Source: Glandiceps talaboti
Taxonomy: Eukaryota > Hemichordata > Enteropneusta > Spengelidae
NCBI RefSeq assembly: GCF_964340395.1
Contig: NC_135559.1
Coordinates: 22,212,121-22,244,620 of the forward strand
Reading direction: 5' to 3'
Length of the DNA stretch: 32,500 nucleotides
Below, in pieces: positions 10,121 through 20,998 of the stretch (positions are counted from its first letter, which is position 1; each line of letters begins with the position of its first letter). A program made the translations under genes and the position numbers. The notes under the pieces are model-generated. The model saw only the letters and a list, made by a program, of their open reading frames with translations. It made no database searches and was not told where the DNA came from.

Positions 10121-10648
10121 CAGTTAAATCTGGCAATGTCTAAATTTGTATTAATTGTGATTTTGGCATCCCGCTGCTGCAACCGATGTTTGGCTTATAG
10201 TTAGGAAAGGGTGGCGTTAAGGTTAGGTACCGTAATATCAGAACACATCAATACAATTGCTTGTGACAACCCTATAATAAATAAATTGTCAGTTGTGAGA
10301 TATGGTTCTAAGAAGGGGTAAAATAGAAAGAGATGGGTAAGATAATAAGGATAATGTTGTTGAGTGGAGATGTTGATCCCCCGTCCTGACAATGTCACAA
10401 ATGTACATGCCCATCTAGTTTTTGGGAGTTCTGGCCTTCAGCTTTGTCAATTAGATCCAAACACATGTATTGATTAATGCAGTGCCTTCCCGCACATTCC
10501 CTGTGGTGGAAGTAGAGGGAAATAACCAATACTTCTAAAACTATCAACGTGATGGCAGCGTACGGTGGCTTCAAGTCCTTATACTTGCTATTGATTCAGA
10601 GCCACTTGTCCTTTTCCATGTCTGACTGCATTTTAACCCGCCGTATTA
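10121..10648 (+). other. Intron 2 sequence, nothing recognised
   Basis: Unique intron sequence between the 147-bp repeat family and the next microsatellite. Frames at 10201-10398 (minus) and 10549-10731 (plus) show no domain. Confidence 0.5.
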
Positions 10649-10781
10649 GTATGTATGTATGTATGTATGTATGTATGTATGTATGTATGTATGTATGTAT
10701 GTATGTATGTATGTATGTATGTATGTATTAAGTATACGTATGTATGTGTATGTATGTATGTATGTATGTATGTGTGTATAT

Positions 10782-10813
<32 letters not shown>

Positions 10814-10814
10814 A
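10649..10814. repeat. (GTAT)n and (GT)n compound microsatellite
   Basis: A GTAT block (10649-10729), a mixed segment with further GTAT units (10738-10775), then a GT tract (10785-10814). Confidence 0.96.
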
Positions 10815-10854
10815 GTACGTACTGGATAAATAGGTAGGAATGTGTATGCATGCA

Positions 10855-11068
<214 letters not shown>

Positions 11069-11095
11069 TTTTAATATTGTAATATGTAATTTCAG

Positions 11096-11382
11096 TCGAA
11101 CCAAGCTATTGTCCAACAACTACAACATCGGATTTCATGTATGTACGCGAGAAAGTTGCAGATTCAATTTTGCTTGGCCACGTCATGTCGACAGTGTCTA
11201 CGGGTACCTTATTAAGCTGTGGTATCAAATGTTTACGAACACAGGGGTGTAAGTCAATCAACTTCAGACGATCTTCTGGTGTTTGTGAACTCAATCACCT
11301 TGCCAAAGATACTGCAAATCCAGGACAATTTGTATCACAGGCCAATGTGAACTACCTAGAAGTTGGCAATGATCTTCTGATG
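11096..11382 (+). CDS. Exon: PAN/apple domain 2
   Basis: The acceptor is ATGTAATTTCAG ending at 11095; the donor is ATG|GTAAGT at 11383. The exon is 287 nt, phase 1 in and phase 0 out. The split first codon with the G from EGF1 reads valine. About 95 residues: SYC near the start, YVREKVADS, GTLLSCGIKCL, GCKSINF, GVCELN, VNYLEV. The four core cysteines and the extra N-terminal cysteine match PAN1. The N-terminal linker has a short threonine run (PTTTTSD), a possible O-glycosylation site. The exon is 3 nt longer than PAN1, consistent with a PAN-EGF exon-pair duplication. Its acceptor follows the 211-nt pyrimidine tract. Confidence 0.88.
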
Positions 11383-12643
11383 GTAAGTTAATTAAAGCTC
11401 CATTAGCTTCAATCTGTTTAGATAGATATAATGGTCTACTTCTTAATATTGTATCAGGTGTATTGAATCATTTTGAGGTAAATTTGTGTAAGTTGCTGTA
11501 GCACATATTATGTTAAGAAAAACGTATTATGAATTTGTATTTTAGGCTATGGACTTTAAAATCAGTGCCTTCAACGACCAGAATACGTTAACGCTGCAAG
11601 TGAACATTTTTTGAAAATGTTTTAACAGATACAGTAATTTACTCGCAACATCGTACACTTTGAAAAGTATTGAATCACCTATGACTTAAAGTCTATTTTG
11701 TAGCTGTATAAATCATAAATCAAATTAAATTGATTTTTGGATCCCCCCCCCCAAAAAAAAGCAGCGCCCTCAACGGTGATCATGATTTAGTTACAGAAAT
11801 ACAGATTAACATGTGCAATGTCTAATTATTTGTATATATTTTAACATTTTTAGTTGATAGCTTGGGGTTGTCCATAGGGAGAAGCCCCTCGATCTATGGG
11901 TTGTCTGATCAATAAACGATACTGCAGTTAGAAACTAGTGTAGTTTTAACATGGCGGCAGATTCAAATCTATTAGAGCTTTGTTCGAACATTTAAAACTT
12001 GTCACTACTTCACCTACGAACAATATTGACCACTAATTAACTGATACAATATCTTTTTATAGGTAACTGTCCCATTTTAGTGAATATATCTTTGGTAACT
12101 TGATGAAAAACATATCCCAGTTGAAGCTAGTGCAGGTTTACATTTGCATGCAAAACGTGACAATTCACGAGATCACGTGACACATCAGAACTGAATACGT
12201 GGCATTTGCTGTGACTTCCGAAAGTACACGTCGAGCTGGCGTGTGCCCGATGTTGAATAGTTAAATGCGCGCTACCATATATAGGTTTTGAGGCAAGTCA
12301 AACTAAACATGCCCTTGGACTGTAATATAACCCGTGTTTTAGCACAAGATTTCAACCTGACACTGCACTACCGACGGATAAAACCGACCTCTTATTTCCT
12401 GGTATATTTATATGTATTTTAGTAGAAATAATAAAGTTAACAATTATAAGAGAATATAGCAAATGTACCGTTGGTTGCCTGATGACAAAAAATGTCCACA
12501 TTTCAGTAAGTATAGGTTCTAAACTAAGGAACTATGTACATCTACCTGATTATAGAATGTTTATTTATGTTTATTATATTAAACCAGTTAGTTATGAACA
12601 TTCTATGAATTTTACACGCTATTCTGTTATTGGGTTTTGACAG
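11383..12643 (+). other. Intron 3, mostly unique
   Basis: It starts GTAAGT and ends TTTTGACAG. A homopolymer junction C9-A8 lies near 11746-11760, followed by AGCGCCCTCAACGGTGAT. A similar phrase (GCGCCCTCAACGATGA) occurs at about 23416, so both may be scraps of one dispersed repeat. No exon is seen in it. Confidence 0.6.
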
Positions 12644-12773
12644 ACTCGTACTGGTGCTTGTTTCAACGTTGTTTGTCAAAATGGTGGTAGTTGTGTTCCA
12701 GATTGTACCAACCTTGGATTTACATGTCATTGTACAGTTGGCTTTACTGGCACATACTGTGAAGGCGTCGGCG
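12644..12773 (+). CDS. Exon: EGF-like domain 2
   Basis: The acceptor is GGGTTTTGACAG ending at 12643 and the donor is GGCG|GTGAGT at 12774. The exon is 130 nt, phase 0 in and phase 1 out, identical in length and phase to EGF1. Signature: C-FNVV-C-QNGGSC ... FTCHC-TVGFTGTYC. The extra cysteine (VPDC) between EGF cysteines 3 and 4 is retained. It joins PAN2 at a codon boundary and supplies the G of the first codon of the CCP1 exon. Confidence 0.9.
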
Positions 12774-12953
12774 GTGAGTAACGTTATAAGAACATATTAG
12801 ATTGATGTAAACTTATTTAACACACCAATGATCTATGCATCAACGTGACAGCTAAGAGTTTATCGGCATACACAACGTTATTTGAAGTTGACTTCCAGTG
12901 TCAATCACTTGTTACAAATTTACACATTTGTTCTATTTTCATTAACGTGGTGG

Positions 12954-13991
12954 CTTGACTTGTAAATATCCTACTGGTCACATGACTTGTAAATATATAT
13001 CCTGCTGGTCACATGACTTGTAAATATATATCCTACTGGTCACATGACTTGTAAATATATATCCTGCTGGTCACATGACTTGTAAATATCCTGCTGGTCA
13101 CATGACTTGTAAATATATATCCTGCTGGTCACATGACTTGTAAATATATATCCTACTGGTCACATGACTTGTAAATATATATCCTACTGGTCACATGACT
13201 TGTAAATATATATCCTACTGGTCACATGACTTGTAAATATATATCCTACTGGTCGCATGACTTGTAAATATATATCCTACTGGTCGCATGACTTGTAAAT
13301 ATATATCCTGCTGGTCACATGACTTGTAAATATATATCCTGCTGGTCACATGACTTGTAAATATATATCCTGCTGGTCACATGACTTGTAAATATATATC
13401 CTGCTGGTCACATGACTTGTAAATATATATCCTGCTGGTCACATGACTTGTAAATAAATATCCTACTGGTCACATGACTTGTAAATATATATCCTGCTGG
13501 TCACATGACTTGTAAATATATATCCTGCTGGTCACATGACTTGTAAATATATATCCTGCTGGTCACATGACTTGTAAATATATATCCTACTGGTCACATG
13601 ACTTGTAAATATATATCCTGCTGGTCGCATGACTTGTAAATATATATCCTGCTGGTCACATGACTTGTAAATATATATCCTACTGGTCACATGACTTGTA
13701 AATATATATCCTGCTGGTCACATGACTTGTAAATATATATCCTACTGGTCACATGACTTGTAAATATATATCCTGCTGGTCACATGACTTGTAAATATAT
13801 ATCCTACTGGTCACATGACTTGTAAATATATATCCTGCTGGTCACATGACTTGTAAATATATATCCTGCTGGTCACATGACTTGTAAATATATATCCTAC
13901 TGGTCACATGACTTGTAAATATATATCCTACTGGTCACATGACTTGTAAATATATATCCTGCTGGTCGCATGACTTGTACCCTGCTGGTCC
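12954..13991. repeat. 31-bp satellite in intron 4
   Basis: About 33 copies of a 31-bp unit containing TCACATGACTTGTAAATATA followed by TATCCTRCTGG; a few units near the start are 27 bp because they lack one ATAT. Variation is almost limited to G/A in CCTRCTGG and to CACATG versus CGCATG, so the array is young or homogenised. TCACATGA is the reverse complement of TCATGTGA, the M-box type E-box. Confidence 0.97.
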
Positions 13992-14792
13992 CACTTTAAC
14001 TTAGATAGGTGTGTTGTCCAATAAATTGAATGTGATTGAAGAAAAATAAAAGAGGTTACATCATTATTCACAGTAAAATATAAACAATTTCTTTCAGTCG
14101 TGATATTCTGCTAATAAAAAGTGTAATAATACATGTATTGAATTCAAGTGAAATAATTGCTAGAGATATTGGTCTGTGTTGAAATGTAACACGAGAGTAG
14201 GCGTCATTAATGTGTTTTCTGCTCTAATAAACTGCTGTATGTAATCACTGTTCACACTAGTTCACACGAGCGAACTCTGCTTGCAGCGATTAGGCACCTT
14301 ACGAATCTCCCTTTAATATTTATTATTAGTACTGTAGTATTGTACAACTACTACACAAAGTTATTTGCATTTCTTCAAATAACCTATGCTGGTGTTTATG
14401 TTGCTGACTGTAACATGATTCATTAAAGTGTGACATGAATACACTTTCAACAGAATTCAACGCACAAATGTATAGTTGTCTTCTTATGTTGAAACCATTG
14501 TTGGCGAATTAACAACTTTATCCTATGCACATTAGTTGTCCTGTGTTCATGTGTTTCTATGTAAATATCTATGATTAGGTTAAAACCTTTAAAGTACAAA
14601 GTATATACGCAACCATGGTTGGACAAAACTGTTAATCTAACGGGATGTACCTCAAACTTAAATCAGAGCACTATCAGGTCAACAAATATGAGAACTACTT
14701 ACACTAGTTACAAATTTAATGCGTATGCATGGTTACGTGTAACAATGTAATAATACCTCATATTTTTTTATATAAATTCCCATATCATTCAG
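13992..14792 (+). other. Intron 4, 3' part, unique
   Basis: AT-rich intron sequence ending in the CCP1 acceptor (CATATCATTCAG). No exon, RNA gene or repeat recognised. Confidence 0.6.
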
Positions 14793-14957
14793 TTGGCTGT
14801 ACGGATCCTGGCAATGTACTCGATGCGATTCGTACAGGTACAAGTATGAATAACGGCGACTCCTTGACATTTACCTGTGATGCTGGATTTTCTATCGATG
14901 GCTTCAATTCAATAACATGTAATAATGGAGTTTGGGATCCATTACCATTGTGTCTAT
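14793..14957 (+). CDS. Exon: sushi/CCP domain 1
   Basis: The acceptor ends at 14792. The nearest donor is CTAT|GTAAGT at 14958, giving a 165-nt exon, phase 1 in and phase 1 out. It encodes a complete CCP module: cysteines in GCTDPG, FTC, SITC and PLC, with the conserved tryptophan in GVWDPLPLC. The last bases of this exon and the donor are part of a 27-bp tandem array, so alternative ends at 14984 (+9 residues) and 15011 (+18 residues) are also in phase. The donor at 14958 has T at position -1, weaker than the G of the later copies, so the exon end is uncertain. Confidence 0.85.
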
Positions 14958-15124
14958 GTAAGTATTGGGTACCATTGTGTCTAGGTAAGTATTGGTTACC
15001 ATTGTGTCTGGGTAAGTATTGGTACCATTGTGTCTGGGTAAGTATTGGATCGCATTGTGTCTGGGTAAGTATTGGGTACAATTGTGTCTGGATAAGTATT
15101 GGGTACCATTGTGTCTGGGTAGGT
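14944..15124 (+). repeat. 27-bp minisatellite duplicating the CCP1 exon end and its 5' splice site
   Basis: Seven units of about 27 bp. Each repeats the exon end ATTGTGTCT plus the donor GTAAGTATTGG. Donor positions are 14958, 14985, 15012, 15038, 15065, 15092 and 15119 (steps 27, 27, 26, 27, 27, 27). The site at 15092 is mutated from GT to AT, and 15119 reads GTAGGT. Units 2-5 have G at -1. The first three donors all leave phase 1. The 26-bp step after unit 3 puts the later donors out of phase with the CCP2 exon. If no donor is used, the frame reads through the array to a TAG at 15164-15166. Confidence 0.93.
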
Positions 15125-15373
15125 ATTTGCCTTCTGGCATTGTTAGAGCAGTCGATTGTACAGTAGGGATTTCTTGAATAGTTTTTGGTACGTTTAACAA
15201 ATTACGTCATCGGATTGTTTATGAGTTATATCTTAATACCGCAGGTTTGATGGCAACTGTTGGCCAAGTATACTTCAATAAGTAAAATACTGTATGTTTT
15301 CAAAATGCAGCTAAAACTACTCCTAAATACGCAATTTTCAATATATCGAATTATCATCTTTTTTTTTTTCCAG

Positions 15374-15538
15374 TGGACTGTGCTGATCCAGGAGTTGACC
15401 CGCATCGTAACCAAATAGGAACACCTAGTCATGGTGACGTTATGATTTTTTCATGTCATGATGGTTACAAAATGACTGGTGATGACGTCATTTCCTGTAC
15501 CAATTCTGTATTGAATGGAACAATTCCAACCTGCAATG
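15374..15538 (+). CDS. Exon: sushi/CCP domain 2
   Basis: The acceptor is a run of T followed by CCAG ending at 15373; the donor is AATG|GTAAGT at 15539. The exon is 165 nt, phase 1 in and out, the same length as CCP1. Four cysteines are in DCADPG, FSC, ISC and PTC, with GYKMTGDD in the middle. The tryptophan usually found before the last cysteine is absent (the segment reads SVLNGTIPTC), so this is a slightly aberrant CCP. The first codon is Val if the preceding exon ends in G and Leu if it ends in T. Confidence 0.88.
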
Positions 15539-15639
15539 GTAAGTATATAAATGGATTAGTTATTAGTCTTTATCCTGTACACTCTATAATGTGAGGCTAG
15601 TTACAGTCGGAATTTACGAAAGGGTGGATGAATGGCTGG

Positions 15640-15982
15640 GGTGTAAGGTTATTGGGAAAGATGTTTTTCAATGAAGGGATAAGCACTTCGGTGGGTGGGG
15701 GTGGGGGTTATTAGGCGAGATGTTTTACACTGAAGGGATAAGCACTTTGGTGGGTGGGGGTTATTAGGAGAGATGAAGGGAGACGCACTTCGGTGGGAGG
15801 GGGTGGGGGTTATTGGGAGAGATGTTTTACACTGAAGGGATACGCACTTCGGTGGGAGGGGGTGGGGGTTATTGGGAGGGATGTTTTACACTGACGGGAT
15901 ACGCACTCTGGTGGGAGGGGTGGGGTTTATTGGGAGATATGTTTTACATATTGAGGGGATAAGCACTTCGGAGTTATGACTA
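15640..15982 (+). repeat. G-rich minisatellite, about 70 bp, about five copies
   Basis: The units share a GATGTTTTACACTGAAGGGA phrase, then TAMGCACTTCGGTGGG, then a G-run block and TTATTGGGAG. Unit length varies because of G-run length and one short copy. The blocks near 15794-15817 and 15854-15877 contain four runs of three or more G separated by short loops, on the transcribed-RNA strand. Confidence 0.9.
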
Positions 15983-16007
15983 TTCATTATTCAAAATGAA
16001 TAGTCAT
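15976..16007. repeat. Perfect 12-bp hairpin
   Basis: ATGACTATTCAT (15976-15987) and its reverse complement ATGAATAGTCAT (15996-16007), 8-nt loop, at the end of the G-rich minisatellite. Confidence 0.9.
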
Positions 16008-16206
16008 TTCTGCAGACTCCCATGATGCAATGTGGCCCACAGCAAAGATACCATGTAAGGCACAACTTAAAGAAGAACATGAAATTTTAGGTGATATAAA
16101 ATAATGAAATGGCACTCATAGTGTATGAAAATACTTTTATTTCCTGGAGCGGGGTTCGCATTTAAATGACAAGCAAACAGACACTACACATTTATTTGAT
16201 ATTCTA

Positions 16207-17655
16207 TAACATCATTACTAATATGTGTACATAGAGTGTAAACAACGGGTGTCATAACATTATTACTAATATGTGTACACAGAGTGTAAACAACGAGTGT
16301 CATAACACTATTACTGATATGTGTACATAGAGTGTAAACAACGAGTGTCATAACATTATTACTGATATGTGTACATAGAGTGTAAACAAAGAGTGTCATA
16401 ACATTATTACTAATATGTGTACATAGAGTGTAAACAAAGAGTATCATAACATTATTACTAATATGTGTACATAGAGTGTAAACAAAGAGTGCCATAACAT
16501 TATTACTAATATGTGTACATAGAGTGTAAACAAAGAGTGTCATAACATTATTACTAATATGTGTACATAGAGTGTAAACAACGAGTGTCATAACATTATT
16601 ACTAATATGTGTACATAGAGTGTAAACAACGAGTGTCATAACATTATTACTAATATGTGTACATAGAGTGTAAACAAAGAGTGTCATAACATTATTACTA
16701 ATATGTGTATATAGAGTGTAAACAACGAGTGCCTAACATTATTACTTATATGTGTACATAGAGTGTAAACAAAGAGTGTCATGACATTATTACTAATATG
16801 TGTACATAGAGTGTAAACAACGAGTGCCATAACATTATTAGTAATATGTGTACATAGAGTGTAAACAACGAGTGTCATAACATTATTACTAATATGTGTA
16901 CATAGAGTGTAAACAACGAGTGTCATAACATTATTACTAATATGTGTACATAGAGTGTAAACAACGAGTGTCATAACATTATTACTAATATGTGTACATA
17001 GAGTGTAAACAAAGAGTGTCATAACATTATTAGTAATATGTGTACATAGAGTGTAAACAAAGAGTGTCATAACATTATTAGTAATATGTGTACATAGAGT
17101 GTAAACAACGAGTGTCATAACATTATTAGTAATATGTGTACATAGAGTGTAAACAACGAGTGTCATAACATTATTAGTAATATGTGTACATAGAGTGTAA
17201 ACAAAGAGTGTCATAACATTATTAGTAATATGTGTACATAGAGTGTAAACAACGAGTGCCATAACATTATTACTAATATGTGTACATAGAGTGTAAACAA
17301 AGAGTGTCATAACATTATTAGTAATATGTGTACATAGAGTGTAAACAACGAGTGTCATAACATTATTAGTAATATGTGTACATAGAGTGTAGACAAAGAG
17401 TGTCATAACATTATTACTAATATGTGTACATAGAGTGTAAACAAAGAGTGTCATAACATTATTACTAATATGTGTACATAGAGTGTAAACAAAGAGTGTC
17501 ATAATATTATTAGTAATATGTGTACATAGAGAGTAAACAAAGAGTGTCATAACATTATTACTGATTTGTGTACATAGAGTGTAAACAACGAGTGTCATAA
17601 CATTATTACTAATATGTGTACATAGAGTGTAAACAACGAGTGTCATAACATTATT
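16207..17655. repeat. 48-bp satellite in intron 6
   Basis: About 30 copies of a 48-bp unit: TAACATTATTACTAATATGT, then GTACATAGAGTG, then TAAACAACGAGTGTCA. Because 48 is divisible by three and the minus strand lacks stops, it gives minus-strand open frames of 167 and 329 codons with a 16-residue period; these are repeat artefacts, interrupted by a 1-bp deletion at about 16732. Variation is concentrated at two sites (AACGAG/AAAGAG and ACTAAT/AGTAAT). GTAAACAA occurs in almost every unit. Confidence 0.97.
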
Positions 17656-18540
17656 TCGCCACAACCTTCTCATCTAGAAATTACGGTTTACTTGACCGAT
17701 CGGATCTGTAAGATCGGATCCAACGTTTTAATGTTGACAACTTGTCATCCTAATGAGACCATGTGACTTCTGGTTTTCCGATGATCAAGATGAATATAGC
17801 ATGTATAGCCTGAGTGTGAAATTGGTGTTGTGAATGAAAACATTGTACTGAATTTAGGAATGTATTCTGTAATACCTTTCTGTCGGAACAAAAAGACAGT
17901 TGTCTTTAGTTATTATTTGTTTAAAATACGCAAACGTGGATACGGTACAATTAGTCAAGGAATTCGGAGTTTACATCTCATAATTTGAATTAGCGCCATA
18001 TTTTCAACTTGGTCAATAAGGCCTTAAAAAGTTAGATTTCATACAAAAAGAGAAGCACTAATAACTTCTTCAACATTGATTCTCTCAGGATTCTGCACAT
18101 AGATTATCTAAGAAGTATATTGTGTAGTTCCCATGGTAACGAATTAGAAACATAACATAGAAAGAGTTCAATGAAATTCATCAATGTTTGTTTGACTAAA
18201 GTGCTAATATATCTTATGATGAGATTGTTGTGTGAGTACTTCATTCTCTCTCACCTTAATTGTGATGAAGGAAGATTTCCAAGATTTTAGATTGAATCTT
18301 TTTACTATCTAAGTTTGCTTAGAACAGTTTTTACGATTGCACTTAACTTCGATTCTCAGAAATCTAACTAGCAGTACGGTACCACAAAGGAATACTCTTG
18401 AGGCAAATGTATGTTTAAGTCTCCAAAGTTTAAGACTGGCATTTTTCAAAGAGTGTCATCCGCAGCCTTGTATGTCTACATTTAATGAAATATCGAATTC
18501 GTATGCCTAGATTGACATCCATTCTAATGTAGGCACGTTT
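17656..18540 (+). other. Intron 6, unique stretch
   Basis: A short direct repeat GATCGGATC flanks CTGTAA at about 17698-17720. Otherwise no exon or element is seen. Confidence 0.5.
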
Positions 18541-19520
18541 AGATGACTCGTTAGGTCTTTTTTAGCCCCAGAAGGGTGTGTTAAATTACAATGGGCTCCT
18601 TCCGTCGTAATACGTCATTTCTCAGACATACAATATCCGATTTCTTTCAAACCTGACAAAAAAGACGACATATTATATGGGCTATATGGACGTCAATTAA
18701 TTTTTTGATATATGCAAATTTGATCGAATGGTAGCCATATTTGTAGTTAAAAGTATATTTTCATTGCATAACTAATAATTGTAATACACAGACACTCCAT
18801 TCAAGTGTATGTCCCTATATTACCAGAATGACAGATGGAAGCTATCTTTGTGGACCTTGATCTAGACCTCCAGGATCAATTATTAAAATCAAGCCAATTC
18901 CTGCCTATAACAGACACATTATAGAATTAAAATATTGTCAATCTCTATTAAAACATGTGTACAAGTAATAATGAAGAAAAGAACTACGTATACACAAGCA
19001 TTATATTTTGGTGCTCATATAATTTTTATTGAATGGCAGCCATATTGATAGTAAAATATCACTACAAATTTAATACTGTACAACTAAACAACTACAGTTA
19101 TAGACCATCAAAATTAAGATATTACTTACATATCACAGACACTTTGTAACAATTACCGGTATGTGTGACTAATGTCTTTTAGATCATGTCTATAGATAAT
19201 GTAGAACCAGATAAACATACGCATGTGCATTACTTTTGGTGCTCATATCACTTTTTACACAATGGCAACCACATTTGTAGTGAACAATCAAGACTTACCA
19301 ATTAACTCAAAAGCTTTAATACATGGAGACTACATTCAAGTGTCTATCCCTATATTGCCTGGGTTGTTTTTAGATTAACCTTTGACCTAGACCTGGATCT
19401 TCAGGTTCTTTTACTGATGTCTTCTATGAAGACTTGTTTTATTAATTCTTAGTCTGTTCAATTTTATCATTTTGTTGTGTGCCTACTTGATGATATTTTA
19501 TGCAATTTTGCTGTGCTTTT
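18541..19520. repeat. Old, diverged interspersed repeat with internal duplications
   Basis: A phrase like AATGGYARCCAYATTTGTAG recurs near 18727, 19031 and 19261. The phrase CATTCAAGTGTMTRTCCCTA recurs near 18800 and 19330, each followed by an ATTRCC phrase and, later, ACCTWGACCT. The copies are heavily diverged. I read this as an old dispersed element or tandem duplication about 250-550 bp apart; family unknown. Confidence 0.5.
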
Positions 19521-19674
19521 AAAGAGCTTACAATTAGGCCTTTTTCCCGTTACGTTGGAAATAAAATATTTTTAAAAAATCGTAATATTTGTGTACATAT
19601 GGAGTGAACGATGACTGTGTTATGGGTGGCCAAAATGTAATGTTATAACTTTGCATGTCCATTTGCTATTCCAG

Positions 19675-20699
19675 AATTAACTTTCATCCGTATTACTGCA
19701 ATAAACGAGAGGAACGTTCGAAGGATGGCCAGTTTCACTATGAGTAACATTTTATATCTAGCTATACCGACTACAGACACTTCAGAAGTTGCTATTTATG
19801 ACTACAACTCAGTTACTTCTATGTTTGAGGCACATCACCAACTTCCACTGGCTAATGCCTATGGCGTCGAATACATGCAAATTGGGTCTGATCATGTGAT
19901 TGTTGTTGCTGTACACAGTGATGGACCTACTTATATTGCCAACTCAGAGGTTTTCTTGTGGGGTGGCGCTGACTTTCAGTTTAAACATTCTATTCCGACA
20001 AAGGGATGTAAGGATGTCCATATCTTTCAAGCCATTGTGACATCGGGCACTGAATTTTATTTATTTATTTCGAATAATCGGGACGATACTTTATTTGAAA
20101 CCAACAGTGAGTTAAGAAAATGGGATTCAGGAACAAAAACATTTGACAATGTTCAATACATTCTGACGAAAGGGGCATCCCACTCGGCATCCTTTGTGAT
20201 TGGTGGGAACACGTATATCGCTGTAGCATTTGAAGAGGATGATTCTGGTGCTGCGGTGAATTCCGAGATACATCGTCTCAGCGCAGACGGCAATTCACTG
20301 ATATTTCAAGAAACCTTATCACAGGCTGGAAATGTGTTGTCGGTACAACCCTTTTATATGGGTGGAACGTTACACTTACTTACTACAGAGAAAACGTCAT
20401 TGAATTCACCGTACTATAAGTGGAATGGCGCTAGTTTTGATCTTCATGGTACTATACCTACATCCAACTCCAATTCGGCATGTCCATTTACAGTCGGTCA
20501 AACTACATTCATGGTTATAACCAATTATGACAAAGCGAGTGACATTTACAAGGAAGATGGGGGACTACTGGTTCTTCATATGCCGATTCCCTTTCCATTT
20601 AGCAAAATACAAACATGTCATGTTTTGAACGTAGATGGCGTTTATCATCTTGTCGATGGCTTGGATGGCTCCTTTTCAAATCTCTATGCTTGGACATAG
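19675..20699 (+). CDS. Terminal exon: EAR/EPTP beta-propeller
   Basis: The acceptor is ATTTGCTATTCCAG ending at 19674. The exon enters at phase 1 and runs 341 codons to TAG 20697-20699. The sequence has six to seven degenerate repeats of about 45-50 residues with the EAR pattern: a 'hydrophobic-YLAIP' or 'TYIAVA' strand, then SEVFLW / SELRKW / SEIHRL / SPYYKW / SNLYAW, then F..H..IPT or F...Q..L. Such repeats form a seven-bladed propeller in LGI and TSPEAR-type proteins, where they bind extracellular partners. There is no C-terminal membrane segment or GPI-like tail; the protein ends at NLYAWT, which probably closes the last blade. The whole domain is in one exon, unlike the one-domain-per-small-exon pattern upstream. 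Confidence 0.88.
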
Positions 20700-20995
20700 T
20701 TTGGGATAGCACAACGAAATATGTACAGATACGTTGTCTTAAAGTACGACAACGTTATCTATTAAACGTTTGCAAGATCGCACCTATATATAAATGTATA
20801 ACGTTACCATAGAAATATTACAAAAAATTATGTAACACTCTCTACTCTAATGTACAACAATTACTGTACATTTTGAATAGATGAGTAAATGACAAGGTCG
20901 TATTAGACATTTGTATAGAGAGTCATTGTTTCATAATATCAAAGTATATGTTTTCTGAGTTATAAAAAATATTAATAAACTAAAGCCCCTACATT
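20700..20995 (+). other. Probable 3' UTR
   Basis: The region between the stop codon and a canonical poly(A) signal. AT-rich, no structure noted. The end is estimated 15-20 nt after AATAAA. Confidence 0.6.
20974..20979 (+). terminator. Poly(A) signal AATAAA
   Basis: First canonical AATAAA after the TAG (275 bp downstream), followed at about 21000-21028 by a GT-rich stretch as expected for a cleavage region. Confidence 0.6.
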
Positions 20996-20998
20996 CTA

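Noticed and set aside
12954-13991. CRISPR-like regular repeats
   Set aside because: Units are directly adjacent with no unique spacers and lie in an animal intron; a satellite.
14958-15166. CCP1 frame continuing as a C-terminal tail
   Set aside because: It reads through the donor minisatellite into intron sequence; kept only as a possible intron-retention isoform.
16184-17673. Minus-strand 'repeat protein' of 329 and 167 codons
   Set aside because: It is the reverse complement of a 48-bp satellite; the open frame follows from the unit length being divisible by three, and no start, signal or splice context supports a gene.
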